From the NCBI RefSeq assembly GCF_018364065.1, contig NZ_JAGZMO010000001.1:1-64000 (forward strand): a stretch of DNA of 64,000 bases. The letters run 5' to 3'. The DNA is from Veillonella sp. (lineage in GTDB: Bacteria > Bacillota > Negativicutes > Veillonellales > Veillonellaceae). The position numbers were made by a program, and so were the translations under genes. Numbering within the stretch: the first letter of the stretch is position 1; each line of letters begins with the position of its first letter. This document shows positions 44,769 to 52,999 of the stretch, in pieces. The notes below the pieces were generated by a model. The model was not told where the DNA came from and did no database searches. It saw only the letters and a program-made list of their open reading frames with translations.

Positions 44769-44800
44769 TTGACAGCATGTTTGTAATATTTTAATATAAT
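44769..44800 (+). promoter_or_regulatory. Promoter of the ECF S-component gene
   Basis: TTGACA (44769-44774) with TAATAT at 17 bases (44792-44797), or TATAAT at 20 bases (44795-44800). A leader of more than 220 bases follows. Confidence 0.6.
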
Positions 44801-44987
44801 AGATGGTTTATTTGACTATAAGAATCTATATCAAGTGATTAGTAGTTTTATGATACGAACAGTGGTGTTTGGATTAAGTAAGATTGCATTCTGCGATTAG
44901 ATGCGTCTGTATCAACCGGAGTAACGGCTTAATAGAAGCGGCTCAACTGAACAGAACGATATAGGACAATGGGCCATCTATTTTTTT
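44800..44987 (+). promoter_or_regulatory. Candidate structured leader upstream of the ECF S component
   Basis: TAGATGG at the 5' end (44800-44806) is complementary to CCATCTA (44974-44980), which is followed directly by seven T (44981-44987). The about 165 bases in between would be closed by this stem, the layout of a riboswitch-terminator. I could not match it to TPP, cobalamin, FMN, folate, lysine, preQ1 or T-box consensus sequences. Confidence 0.35.
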
Positions 44988-45031
44988 ATTCGACTTATAT
45001 CCTGACAGGAGTAAGAACGGAGGAGCAGAAC

Positions 45032-45640
45032 ATGACAAAAGAACAAATGACGAAACCATCCCCTTATGGTCGTCGCCGTTTTAATGCACGTCAATTAACA
45101 GTTATCGGATTGTTGGCGGCAGTGACGATTATCTTGGGCGTATCCGGCTTCGGTCTTATACGTATACCGCCAATTAACTTTACGATTTTACATATTCCTA
45201 CTTTAATCGGTGCGCTCGTAGAAGGACCGCGCGTGGGTATGTTTATCGGTCTTATTTTCGGCGGTTACAGCTTAGTGCAGAACTTAATGGCGCCGAATAT
45301 TATGTCATTTGCCTTTATAAACCCGATTGTATCCATCTTACCGCGCATGCTCATCGGACCGATTGCGTACTACATCTTCAAAGCAATTCCGCTGAAGAGT
45401 TCCGTAGTTCGTATCATCATTTCCCTGTTTGTGACTACCTTGTTACATACCATAATGGTAATGGGTCTGATTTACCTTATCTATGCGGAACCATACGCTG
45501 CGGCAACAGGTAAGCCGATGGATCAAGTGCTCAATATTATTCTAGGCGTTGCTATTTTCCATGGCTCTTTGGAAGCGGCCGGTGCCGTACTTATCGGTAC
45601 ACCAATTGTAGTGGCGTTACGGGCTAAATTAAACAAATAA
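45032..45640 (+). CDS. ECF transporter S component
   Basis: A 202-aa membrane protein with about six helices. The N-terminal pattern ARQLTVIGLLAAVTIILGVSGFGLIRIPPINFTILHIPTLIGALVEGP (read in parts) and GMFIGLIFGGYSLVQNL are typical of vitamin-specific S components of energy-coupling factor transporters. The substrate cannot be told; the shared EcfA/EcfA'/EcfT module is not in the window. The ATG at 45032 follows GGAGGAG; earlier in-frame starts lie in the leader. Confidence 0.82.
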   Translation: MTKEQMTKPSPYGRRRFNARQLTVIGLLAAVTIILGVSGFGLIRIPPINFTILHIPTLIGALVEGPRVGMFIGLIFGGYSLVQNLMAPNIMSFAFINPIVSILPRMLIGPIAYYIFKAIPLKSSVVRIIISLFVTTLLHTIMVMGLIYLIYAEPYAAATGKPMDQVLNIILGVAIFHGSLEAAGAVLIGTPIVVALRAKLNK

Positions 45641-45713
45641 TATTTGTCTTTAAGGCAATTAAGTTACATATTGAAACAGTATAAAATTTTATAATTAACC
45701 ACTGTAAGTATAT

Positions 45714-45742
45714 AGCCCTGACGTCATGTCAGGGCTTTTTAA
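45714..45742 (+). terminator. Intrinsic terminator after the ECF S component
   Basis: AGCCCTGAC / GTCAGGGCT stem with loop GTCAT, then TTTTAA. Confidence 0.85.
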
Positions 45743-45835
45743 TATGATGTGAGCATATGTGGACATATGAATACATATAAATATAAATAAGGCTCTGTGT
45801 TTAACGAGTAAAAAGTTTACTGCCCATATATATGG

Positions 45836-45865
45836 TTTGTTGAATTCTTATTTGTTGAATTCTTA
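45836..45865 (+). repeat. Perfect 15-base tandem duplication
   Basis: TTTGTTGAATTCTTA occurs twice head to tail, about 100 bases upstream of the zinc lipoprotein gene. It contains an EcoRI-type palindrome GAATTC in each copy. Confidence 0.85.
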
Positions 45866-45961
45866 TAAGAGAAACGTTTTATATTTCTATAAAAGCAAAA
45901 GTTTGCAAAATAATAATCGTTTAATAGATGTGTTTATGTTTGAAGAAAGTGAGTGTGTTTT

Positions 45962-46939
45962 ATGAATTTTAAAAAGTTAAAACAAGGTCTTCTTTTCGGC
46001 CTGTTAGCAGTAGGTGTATTGGTCTTGGCCGGTTGTGGTACCAACGGTGGTGCCGGAGACAGCAATAAATTGCAGGTTGTGGCCACGGTGTATCCTGCGT
46101 ATGATGTAGCGAAAGTGGTAGGCGGCGACAAGGTGGACGTGAAAGTGTTGGTACCACCGGGAGCGGAGCCCCATGACTGGGAGCCTACGGCAGGCGATTT
46201 GAAGAGTATTGGGAAAGCTAAAGTATTCATTTATAACGGCGCCGGTTTGGAACCAACCGAAAAACTATTGACGCCGGACATTTTAAAAGATGCAAAACCG
46301 TTAGAGCTGGCTAAAGTGGTTGACCTTCGCTATGTAGATGAAGTGGAAGAGCACGATCATCACGGTCACAGCACGCCGCAGTCCGGCCATGATGGCAAAG
46401 ACGGGGATGAACACCACATGGCGGATCCGCATATTTGGCTCAATCTGATGAATGTAGCTAAAGAAGTAGACGCTGTAGTGGCAGCATTCAGCGAAGCAGA
46501 TCCGGCAAATAAAGAATATTATGAAGCGAACGGCAAAGCCTACAAGGAAAAATTGGAAGCCCTCGATGCGTCCTATAAAGCCTTTGCAGACTCATTGAGC
46601 AACAAAAATCTTGTAGTTACTCATGAAGCATTCGGCTACCTGGCAGACCGTTACGGATTCAAGCAATTGGGTATTATGGGTATTTCTCCGGATGCGGAAC
46701 CGACACCTGAAAAAATGGCACAGATCGTAAGCTTCATTCGAAACAATCAGGTGAAGGCCATTTTCAGCGAAGAATTGGTAAATCAGAAACTGGCTAATGC
46801 TATCAGCAAGGAAACAGGCGTTGCCATTTACAAATTAAATCCTGTGGAAGGGTTAACGGAAGAACAGCTTAAAGCAGGGGATACGTACTTAACAATTATG
46901 CAACAAAACTTAGACGTATTGAAAAAAGCGCTACAATAA
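45962..46939 (+). CDS. znuA: Zinc ABC transporter substrate-binding lipoprotein (ZnuA/AdcA-like)
   Basis: A 325-aa lipoprotein. The signal ends in the lipobox VLAGC. The cluster A-I solute-binding fold shows TVYPAYDVAKVVGGDKVDV, PPGAEPHDWEPTAGDLKSI with a ligand His, a His/Asp-rich loop (EEHDHHGHSTPQSGHDGKDG, about 128-147) and ADPHIWLNL, VVTHEAFGYLADRYGF, and SEELVNQKLA. The His-rich loop favours zinc over manganese. It would capture zinc at the outer face of the inner membrane. No permease or ATPase gene is adjacent. The ATG at 45962 was preferred over the GTG three codons upstream; AAAGTGAG precedes it. Confidence 0.88.
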   Translation: MNFKKLKQGLLFGLLAVGVLVLAGCGTNGGAGDSNKLQVVATVYPAYDVAKVVGGDKVDVKVLVPPGAEPHDWEPTAGDLKSIGKAKVFIYNGAGLEPTEKLLTPDILKDAKPLELAKVVDLRYVDEVEEHDHHGHSTPQSGHDGKDGDEHHMADPHIWLNLMNVAKEVDAVVAAFSEADPANKEYYEANGKAYKEKLEALDASYKAFADSLSNKNLVVTHEAFGYLADRYGFKQLGIMGISPDAEPTPEKMAQIVSFIRNNQVKAIFSEELVNQKLANAISKETGVAIYKLNPVEGLTEEQLKAGDTYLTIMQQNLDVLKKALQ

Positions 46940-46950
46940 ACCGCGCCCTT

Positions 46951-46980
46951 TTGACTTGCCCAAATCATGCCACATATGAT
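46951..46980 (+). promoter_or_regulatory. Promoter of scfA
   Basis: TTGACT (46951-46956), 18-base spacer, TATGAT (46975-46980), 44 bases upstream of the scfA start codon. Confidence 0.6.
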
Positions 46981-47024
46981 AAAATAACGTTAATCACGTA
47001 GGATGGTAAAGGAGGTTGAATTAC

Positions 47025-47168
47025 ATGTCTAAACGTATTCGTACTATCAATACTGAATCTTTACAGAAAACAGCTAAAACCGGTGGCTGTGGCGAATGTC
47101 AAACATCTTGCCAATCTGCATGCAAAACAAGCTGCACAGTTGGTAACCAGGTTTGCAAACAGAAATAA
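47025..47168 (+). CDS. scfA: SCIFF ranthipeptide precursor
   Basis: A 47-aa peptide with six Cys at positions 22, 25, 29, 33, 37 and 44: the six-Cys-in-forty-five pattern. Its CGECQTSCQSACKTSCTVGN core is nearly invariant in Clostridia. The N-terminal SKRIRTINTESLQK is the leader. The Cys residues are expected to be joined by thioether cross-links to other residues by ScfB. The function of SCIFF is not settled; roles in signalling or quorum-type control have been proposed. The start follows AAAGGAGG with 9-base spacing. A terminator follows 12 bases after the stop; scfB lies 413 bases downstream, so the precursor is made in excess or separately. Confidence 0.95.
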   Translation: MSKRIRTINTESLQKTAKTGGCGECQTSCQSACKTSCTVGNQVCKQK

Positions 47169-47180
47169 TCCGGACCAAAT

Positions 47181-47216
47181 AAGTCCGACGCTCTGTCGTC
47201 GGGCTTTTTTGTTTTT
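47181..47216 (+). terminator. Intrinsic terminator after scfA
   Basis: AAGTCCGACG pairs with CGTCGGGCTT (one G-T pair; loop CTCTGT), followed by six T. Confidence 0.88.
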
Positions 47217-47224
47217 ATAACAAC

Positions 47225-47346
47225 ATTGCTGAGTTAATGATTCTTTGCAGCGTATTGCTGAACTTATTATGCTTTGTGGCGTATTACTGACCTAATTATA
47301 ATTATGTTTCGTGGAGTATTACCGAGTTAATTATGCTTCGTAGTCG
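47225..47346 (+). repeat. Imperfect 29-base tandem repeat, four units
   Basis: Units at 47225-47253, 47254-47282, 47283-47317 (expanded to 35) and 47318-47346 share ATTRCTGA...TTAAT...TTYG-G-GT. No coding frame runs through them and there are no unique spacers, so it is not a CRISPR. Confidence 0.65.
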
Positions 47347-47581
47347 CTTTAACAATCTGTGTAAGATGGAAAAAGTATACTCAGGTTATATACTTAATTA
47401 AATAGGCGTTAAAACCGGCTAAAGATGTCTATGTATAGGACTTTTTTATACGTAGAATAAATATGGTAAATCGTTTTACAGATTTTATATAAAGTTATAT
47501 AAATCATGCAGGATTAATACTGTCCGTTTTTAATATTTGTGTAGTATAATCTAAATAGAGTTGAAAATATATGGAGGTACC

Positions 47582-49021
47582 ATGTTAGAATTAAAACCAA
47601 TGATTCATAAATTTAAGCTAAAAGATAAGTACTTTTGTCTTGATGTAAATAGCGGCATCATCCACGTGATTGATGAATTTACCGATAAAGTGTTGGATAT
47701 TTACGACGGTTCCAACCGCGATGAAGTACACCGCGCATTTGACGGTGTAGAAACCAAGGAAGAAATCGACGAACTTCTCGATGAGTTGGATCAACTCATT
47801 AAAGACGAAATGCTCTACGCACCTATGTCGGAAGATTTCAAGTTGGTGGCTGCAGAAAAACCGATTGTTAAAGCGTTGTGCTTAAACATTGCCCACGACT
47901 GTAACTTGGCTTGTAAATACTGCTTTGCCAGCCAGGGCGATTACGGCGGAGTGAAACGGGAGCTCATGAGCTTCGACGTGGCGAAACGTGCCGTAGACTT
48001 CCTCATTTCCATGAGCGGCCCTCGTCAGCACTTGGAAATCGACTTCTTCGGCGGCGAACCTCTCATGAACTGGGACGTAGTTAAACAGACAATCGAATAC
48101 GCTGAAAAAGTAGGGGCGGAGCACAATAAAATCTTTAAAATGACGATGACCACCAATGGTGTGCTTTTAACGCAGGAAAAGATTGACTACTTAAACGAAC
48201 ATAAATTGAGCATGGTCTTGTCCATTGACGGCCGTGAAGAAGTGCATAACCACATGCGTCCAAGTGCAGGCGGTACTGATACATATAAAACAGTAGCGAA
48301 GAACCTTGTGAACGCGGTAAAACAGCGTAACGGCTTGGAATACTACGCACGTGGTACATATACACATAATAACTTGGACTTTACGAAAGACGTAATTGCC
48401 ATGTCCGATTTGGGCTTTGAGCACCTTTCCATGGAACCTGTAGTAGGTAAGGAAGGGGATTATGTATTACGTGAAGAAGATTTACCGGCTTTGATGAAAG
48501 AATATGAAAAGCTGGCTGATTTATACTTGGAACGCCAAAAAGAAGGTTGGGGCGAGAAGTTCAACTTCTTCCACTTCCGCATGGACTTGTACCGTGGACC
48601 TTGTATGGCGAAACGTTTGCGCGGTTGTGGTGCCGGTCATGAATACATGGCTATCGTACCGAACGGCGATATTTATCCATGTCATCAGTTCGTAGGTCGT
48701 GACGGTTATGTGCTGGGCAATGTATTCGAAGGCCTTAAAAACTTCGACATTCCTAGAGAATTCCGCAATACACATGTATTCACGAAACCTACCTGTGCAG
48801 CTTGCTGGGCTAAATTCTTCTGCTCCGGCGGTTGTCATGCAAACAATGAAACATTTAGCGGCACAATTCACGAACCATATGCATTGGGCTGTGAACTACA
48901 GAAGAAACGAATTGAATGCGCTATTATGATTCAGGCTGAATTGGATGAATTACGTGAGCAAGGTGTAGTACCAAAAGAAGATCCTGCATTCCAAGAGCGA
49001 AAACAACATAACTGGATGTAA
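47582..49021 (+). CDS. scfB: Radical SAM/SPASM SCIFF maturase
   Basis: A 479-aa thioether-forming maturase. The RiPP-recognition-like N-terminal domain (about 1-95) precedes the radical SAM motif C107-x3-C111-x2-C114 (CNLACKYC). DFFGGEPLMNW and TTNGVLLT are SAM-binding segments. The C-terminal SPASM region has Cys clusters CGAGHEYMAIVPNGDIYPC and CAACWAKFFCSGGCHANN that bind two auxiliary 4Fe-4S clusters. It would use SAM radicals to link ScfA Cys to alpha-carbons or other positions. The ATG at 47582 follows TGGAGG; the upstream ATG lies inside that site. Confidence 0.95.
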   Translation: MLELKPMIHKFKLKDKYFCLDVNSGIIHVIDEFTDKVLDIYDGSNRDEVHRAFDGVETKEEIDELLDELDQLIKDEMLYAPMSEDFKLVAAEKPIVKALCLNIAHDCNLACKYCFASQGDYGGVKRELMSFDVAKRAVDFLISMSGPRQHLEIDFFGGEPLMNWDVVKQTIEYAEKVGAEHNKIFKMTMTTNGVLLTQEKIDYLNEHKLSMVLSIDGREEVHNHMRPSAGGTDTYKTVAKNLVNAVKQRNGLEYYARGTYTHNNLDFTKDVIAMSDLGFEHLSMEPVVGKEGDYVLREEDLPALMKEYEKLADLYLERQKEGWGEKFNFFHFRMDLYRGPCMAKRLRGCGAGHEYMAIVPNGDIYPCHQFVGRDGYVLGNVFEGLKNFDIPREFRNTHVFTKPTCAACWAKFFCSGGCHANNETFSGTIHEPYALGCELQKKRIECAIMIQAELDELREQGVVPKEDPAFQERKQHNWM

Positions 49022-49070
49022 TAGAATACGGAATTTTGTAATCCATGTAAACTTGTAGAAAGGATTATGT

Positions 49071-51473
49071 ATGGAGAGACAAGGTATACGTTTTACGGGA
49101 ATTGTTCAAGGTGTGGGATTCCGGCCCCTCGTGGCGATTATCGCCCGCGAACTGGAACTGACGGGCTGGGTGCTCAATGACAGCGAAGGGGTGTACCTGG
49201 AAATCCAGGGCGAACCTGAGCAGCTTGAGCAATTTGTACCACTCCTTGAATCGTGTAAAGGACCTAACTGTCGCATTGATTCGACGGATGTAAAAACAGT
49301 TGATCTTGTAGAAGATGAGACGGAGTTTATCATCAAACCTTCCAAGGAAGGGGAAACACCGGCCACCTTTATCGGAGCTGACACAGCACCCTGCGACGCC
49401 TGTGTAAAAGAACTTTTAAATCCGGAGAATCGCCGTTACAACTATAGTTTTATTAACTGTACACATTGCGGACCTCGCTATACCATCGTAGAGCGGGTTC
49501 CTTATGATAGAAAATATACGTCCATGAAGACGTTCCCTATGTGCGACGATTGCGCGACCGAATATGAGTCGGAAGAAAATCGCCGTTACCATGCGGAACC
49601 GAACGCATGTCCGGTTTGCGGCCCTCAATACCGTTTAGTTACATCTGACGGTAAGGCCGTTCCGGAGCTGACCGGTCATGAAGAAGAAAGTGATGCCGTA
49701 TTTGAAGAAGCCCGCAACTATATTAAGGCAGGTAAAATCCTGGCTATTAAAGGGGTGGGTGGCTATCACTTGGCCTGCGACGCGACCAATGAAGAGGCTG
49801 TCATGCAACTTCGCAAGCGCAAACCGCGCCCTCGTAAACCGCTGGCGGTCATGGTTGACTCCTTAGAGACCGCGCAGAAAATCGGCGTGTTTACAGAGGC
49901 AACGATTGCGGAGATTACATCACCGGCAAGGCCTATCGTGTTGGTGCCGCAGCGCCGCGAAGCGCCGTTGGCCTGGGATGCGGTAGCGCCGGACAATCAC
50001 TACATCGGTATCATGCTTCCTTATGCACCGGTACATTATGTATTGCTCCCTGAAGGGGCTGTATGGGTAATGACCAGCGGCAACCGCAGCGGTGAGCCGG
50101 TAATTTACCAGGAAGAGCGGGCCTTTGAAGAACTTGAGTCGGTAGTGGATGCATTTTTAATTCACAATCGTCCTATTGTAGCCTCCTTGGAGGACTCTGT
50201 CGTACAGTTTATTGATGATACACCTCATTTTATCCGCCGCAGTCGCGGGTATGTGCCAACATCATTTCATGTACAGTTGCCGAATAAAGGCAATTTATCC
50301 TTGTTGGCCATGGGGAGCGATTTAAAAAGCTCTTTTGCGTTGAATCGCAAAGAAGATATCATTATGGGGCCTCATATCGGTGATTTGGCCAATGCGGCTA
50401 TGAATGAGTCTCTTCGACATAATATTGACCGCTTTACCAACTTATTTGGTATTACTCCGGTAGCAGTAGTGGCGGACTATCATCCTAACTATTATTCCTC
50501 GCAATATGGTAGGGAATACGCAAATGCGCATAATCTTCCGTATTTAGAGGTGCAGCACCATCATGCACATATAGCTACGGTCATGGCAGAACAGAATGTA
50601 GATGAACCTGTCCTCGGCGTTTGCTTTGACGGTACCGGGTACGGTACGGACGGCACAATTTGGGGCGGTGAGTTCCTGCTTTGTCAGGGCGCTAATTTCA
50701 AACGATTGGCTCATATGTCATCTGTACCGCTTCCGGGCGGTGAAGCGGCGGTTCGTGAACCGTGGCGACAAGCCCTTTGGTACTTGCGCTATTTATACAA
50801 TGATTCCATCCCTGAAGTTATGGACTCCTGGATGGCCGGATTGCCACCGCAGTGGCAACTGTTAGATCAGATTATTCGGGAGCATGTAGAGATTTATAAA
50901 GGACAAGATGTAGTGGATAACATTCCTATGGAAGGTCCGATTCGCATACAGGCGCCGAAGAAAAAGTTAGATACAAACTCTATTAAAGGGGTATCCATGG
51001 TAAAAGCCAGCAGCGGCGGTCGTCTGTTTGATACAGTTGGTTCCTTGCTGGGCCTCGGCTATACCCATTCCTTTGACGGTCAGGTGGCCATGGGATTGGA
51101 ACAGCTCTCCTATGGTGAACGCGGTAATTTACTGGACTTTACCTTTGATGGAAGACATCTTGATTTTTCACCATTGGTTAATGATATTGTTACAAAATTA
51201 GGACAAGGCACTTCTAAAAAGCAGTTGGCCGCTTCGTTCCATCGCACAGTTGCCTACGGCATCAGTGAAGTGATTGACTATATTTGTGAAACCTATGGTA
51301 TTAAAAAAGTAATTCTAAGTGGCGGTGTGTTCCAAAATCGCCAGTTGGTAGAAAATATTTTACGTATGACTCAAATACCGACAATTATAAGACCGCGCAA
51401 TGTGTCCGCCAATGACAGCGGATTGGCGCTCGGTCAGTTGTGGCTGGGTCATCAAAAACTGGGAGGTATGTAG
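49071..51473 (+). CDS. hypF: Carbamoyltransferase HypF ([NiFe]-hydrogenase maturation)
   Basis: An 800-aa protein. The acylphosphatase domain is GIRFTGIVQGVGFRPL (residues 5-20) onwards. Two zinc-finger units follow (CDACVKELL, CTHCGPRY, CDDCATEY, CPVCGPQY; about 110-185). A YrdC-like domain (about 205-390) and a Kae1/TobZ-like carbamoyltransferase domain with VQHHHAHIATVMAE and GVCFDGTGYGTDG complete it. It makes the CN ligand precursor from carbamoyl phosphate with HypE. The ATG follows AAAGGA. hypC begins 1 base after its stop. Confidence 0.95.
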   Translation: MERQGIRFTGIVQGVGFRPLVAIIARELELTGWVLNDSEGVYLEIQGEPEQLEQFVPLLESCKGPNCRIDSTDVKTVDLVEDETEFIIKPSKEGETPATFIGADTAPCDACVKELLNPENRRYNYSFINCTHCGPRYTIVERVPYDRKYTSMKTFPMCDDCATEYESEENRRYHAEPNACPVCGPQYRLVTSDGKAVPELTGHEEESDAVFEEARNYIKAGKILAIKGVGGYHLACDATNEEAVMQLRKRKPRPRKPLAVMVDSLETAQKIGVFTEATIAEITSPARPIVLVPQRREAPLAWDAVAPDNHYIGIMLPYAPVHYVLLPEGAVWVMTSGNRSGEPVIYQEERAFEELESVVDAFLIHNRPIVASLEDSVVQFIDDTPHFIRRSRGYVPTSFHVQLPNKGNLSLLAMGSDLKSSFALNRKEDIIMGPHIGDLANAAMNESLRHNIDRFTNLFGITPVAVVADYHPNYYSSQYGREYANAHNLPYLEVQHHHAHIATVMAEQNVDEPVLGVCFDGTGYGTDGTIWGGEFLLCQGANFKRLAHMSSVPLPGGEAAVREPWRQALWYLRYLYNDSIPEVMDSWMAGLPPQWQLLDQIIREHVEIYKGQDVVDNIPMEGPIRIQAPKKKLDTNSIKGVSMVKASSGGRLFDTVGSLLGLGYTHSFDGQVAMGLEQLSYGERGNLLDFTFDGRHLDFSPLVNDIVTKLGQGTSKKQLAASFHRTVAYGISEVIDYICETYGIKKVILSGGVFQNRQLVENILRMTQIPTIIRPRNVSANDSGLALGQLWLGHQKLGGM

Positions 51474-51474
51474 T

Positions 51475-51726
51475 ATGTGTTTAGCAGTGCCTGCACAGTT
51501 GGTGGCAGTGAACGATTTTATCGGAACTATTGAACTTACCGGTGTAACGCGTGATGTAAATCTTATGCTTGTGCCGGAAGCAAAAGTGGGAGACTATGTA
51601 CTCGTACACGCAGGTTGTGCCGTACAGGTCGTTGATGAAGAGGAAGCTAAGGCTACCATGGAAGCGTTTAAGGAGCTGGAAGAACTTGAACAAGATTACT
51701 TTAGAGGAAAAATCGCGGATCGCTAA
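51475..51726 (+). CDS. hypC: Hydrogenase maturation chaperone HypC
   Basis: An 83-aa HypC/HybG-family protein. The essential N-terminal Met-Cys is present in MCLAVPAQLV. DVNLMLVPEAKVGDYVLVHAGCAVQVVDEEEA is the family core. It carries Fe during assembly of the Fe(CN)2CO group with HypD. The start follows GGGAGG inside the end of hypF. Its 3' end overlaps hypD by about 41 bases. Confidence 0.94.
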   Translation: MCLAVPAQLVAVNDFIGTIELTGVTRDVNLMLVPEAKVGDYVLVHAGCAVQVVDEEEAKATMEAFKELEELEQDYFRGKIADR

Positions 51727-52804
51727 AGAACTGCTTGCTGATATTAATGAATTACATACACCGGGAGAAACCGTGCGCCTCATGGAAGTGTGCGGTACTC
51801 ATACGGTAGCTATTTTTCGTGAGGGACTTCGCCAGGTCTTGCCGGAAGGCATTGAACTGGTAAGCGGTCCTGGCTGTCCTGTGTGCGTGACAGACCAGAT
51901 TTATATGGATAAAGCCTTGGCCTATGCCGCCATGGATAATGTGATTGTGGCCACCTTCGGCGATATGCTGAAAGTGCCCGGTACAAACAGCAATCTGTGG
52001 GAAGCTAAAGGACAGGGTGCTCATATTCATATTATTTACAGCCCGCTGGAAATTATTGAACTGGGCAAAGCCAATCCGGATAAGCAGATCGTATTTTTGG
52101 CTATCGGCTTTGAAACGACCATTGCTGTCATTGCAGCCGCTGTAAAAGCAGTGTCTATGAGCGGTGTGAAGAACGTGTTCTTCCTTGTATCTCATAAGTT
52201 GGTACCGCCTGCACTTCGCGTGTTGGCGAACCGTGAAGTAGGACGTTTGGATGGATTCATTTTACCGGGCCACGTTAGCGTAATTATTGGTGAAGAACCG
52301 TATCGCTTCTTGGCTACGGAATGTCATATGCCATCCTGTATCGCCGGCTTTGACGGCCTAGAAATCCTGGCCGCTGTGCGCAATATTTTAGAACAACGCA
52401 AAACAGGAAACTATTACGTAGGTAATCAGTACAAGTCTGTAGTGGCTAAGAAGGGGAATCCGGTAGCGCAAAAGCTTATGGAAGAACTTTACGAAGTGAT
52501 CGACGATACATGGCGCGGCATCGGCACCATTCCGGGATCCGGGCTTCGCTTGAAAGACAAGTACGCCTTGTTTGATGCGGAACAGGTGATTCCGTTAGAC
52601 TCTATTGAAAGCGGCGGTGCACCTAAAGGCTGCCAATGCGGCCGCGTGCTTCAAGGACTGATTCGCCCTGATGAATGCGCCTTATTCGGCAATCTCTGCA
52701 CACCGGACCACGCTGTGGGCGCGTGCATGGTGTCCGTGGAGGGCAGTTGCTCCGCATGGTACAAATACGGCCATGCCAGCGGTGGACAAACCTGGGAAGA
52801 GTAA
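51686..52804 (+). CDS. hypD: Hydrogenase maturation protein HypD
   Basis: A 372-aa Fe-S scaffold. Conserved Cys motifs are EVCGTHT, GPGCPVC, and the C-terminal GAPKGCQCGRVLQGL and FGNLCTPDHAVGACMVSVEGSC stretches. It binds HypC and builds the Fe(CN)2CO centre. The start was placed at TTG 51686 (reading MNKITLEEKSRIAKELL) because AGGAG lies 10 bases upstream and the length then fits the family. The longer frame upstream reads through hypC with non-family residues. Confidence 0.9.
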   Translation: MNKITLEEKSRIAKELLADINELHTPGETVRLMEVCGTHTVAIFREGLRQVLPEGIELVSGPGCPVCVTDQIYMDKALAYAAMDNVIVATFGDMLKVPGTNSNLWEAKGQGAHIHIIYSPLEIIELGKANPDKQIVFLAIGFETTIAVIAAAVKAVSMSGVKNVFFLVSHKLVPPALRVLANREVGRLDGFILPGHVSVIIGEEPYRFLATECHMPSCIAGFDGLEILAAVRNILEQRKTGNYYVGNQYKSVVAKKGNPVAQKLMEELYEVIDDTWRGIGTIPGSGLRLKDKYALFDAEQVIPLDSIESGGAPKGCQCGRVLQGLIRPDECALFGNLCTPDHAVGACMVSVEGSCSAWYKYGHASGGQTWEE

Positions 52805-52829
52805 GCTGTGAACGGTTGTTGTTACAATT

Positions 52830-52910
52830 AAGCTACGAAAAGCTATTAATTTAATCAAGCTAAGAGCAGCTATTAATTTAATTGCGCTAAGAGCAGCTAT
52901 TAATTTAATT
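52830..52910 (+). repeat. 27-base tandem repeat, three units, after hypD
   Basis: Units at 52830-52856, 52857-52883 and 52884-52910 share AGCTATTAATTTAATY. The last two differ at only one or two positions. AAGAG-AGCT in the repeat resembles the hypD stop region (GAAGAGTAAGCT), so this may be a diverged 3'-end echo. Confidence 0.7.
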
Positions 52911-52999
52911 GAGCTTCGGATGATTATTATTCTAAGCTAGTTTTATGTAAGCGGTACATACTTTGAAATAGTACATATCCTGAAAATGAGGAGTCCGTA

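Larger units (their letters stand above)
45641..45961. other. Intergenic region before the zinc lipoprotein gene
   Basis: About 320 bases containing a terminator (45714-45742) and a 15-base tandem repeat (45836-45865). The rest is AT-rich with no ORF. CAAAATAATAATCGTTTAAT near 45905 has weak likeness to a Zur half-site, too weak to call. Confidence 0.45.
47169..47581. other. Gene-less gap between scfA and scfB
   Basis: About 410 bases holding the scfA terminator (47181-47216), a four-unit imperfect tandem repeat (47225-47346) and AT-rich sequence. AGTATAAT near 47541 is probably the -10 region for scfB. Confidence 0.5.

Noticed and set aside
44365..44778. 137-codon minus-strand frame, and many similar long antisense frames
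   Set aside because: They are shadows of strongly supported genes on the other strand, with no ribosome sites or motifs.
47225..47346. Tandem repeats considered as a CRISPR array
   Set aside because: Units are head to tail without unique spacers, are imperfect, and no cas genes are near. The same holds for 52830-52910 and 35277-35350.
51569..51685. Longer N-terminus for HypD
   Set aside because: These codons lie inside hypC in another frame and give basic residues unlike HypD; the TTG at 51686 fits family length.
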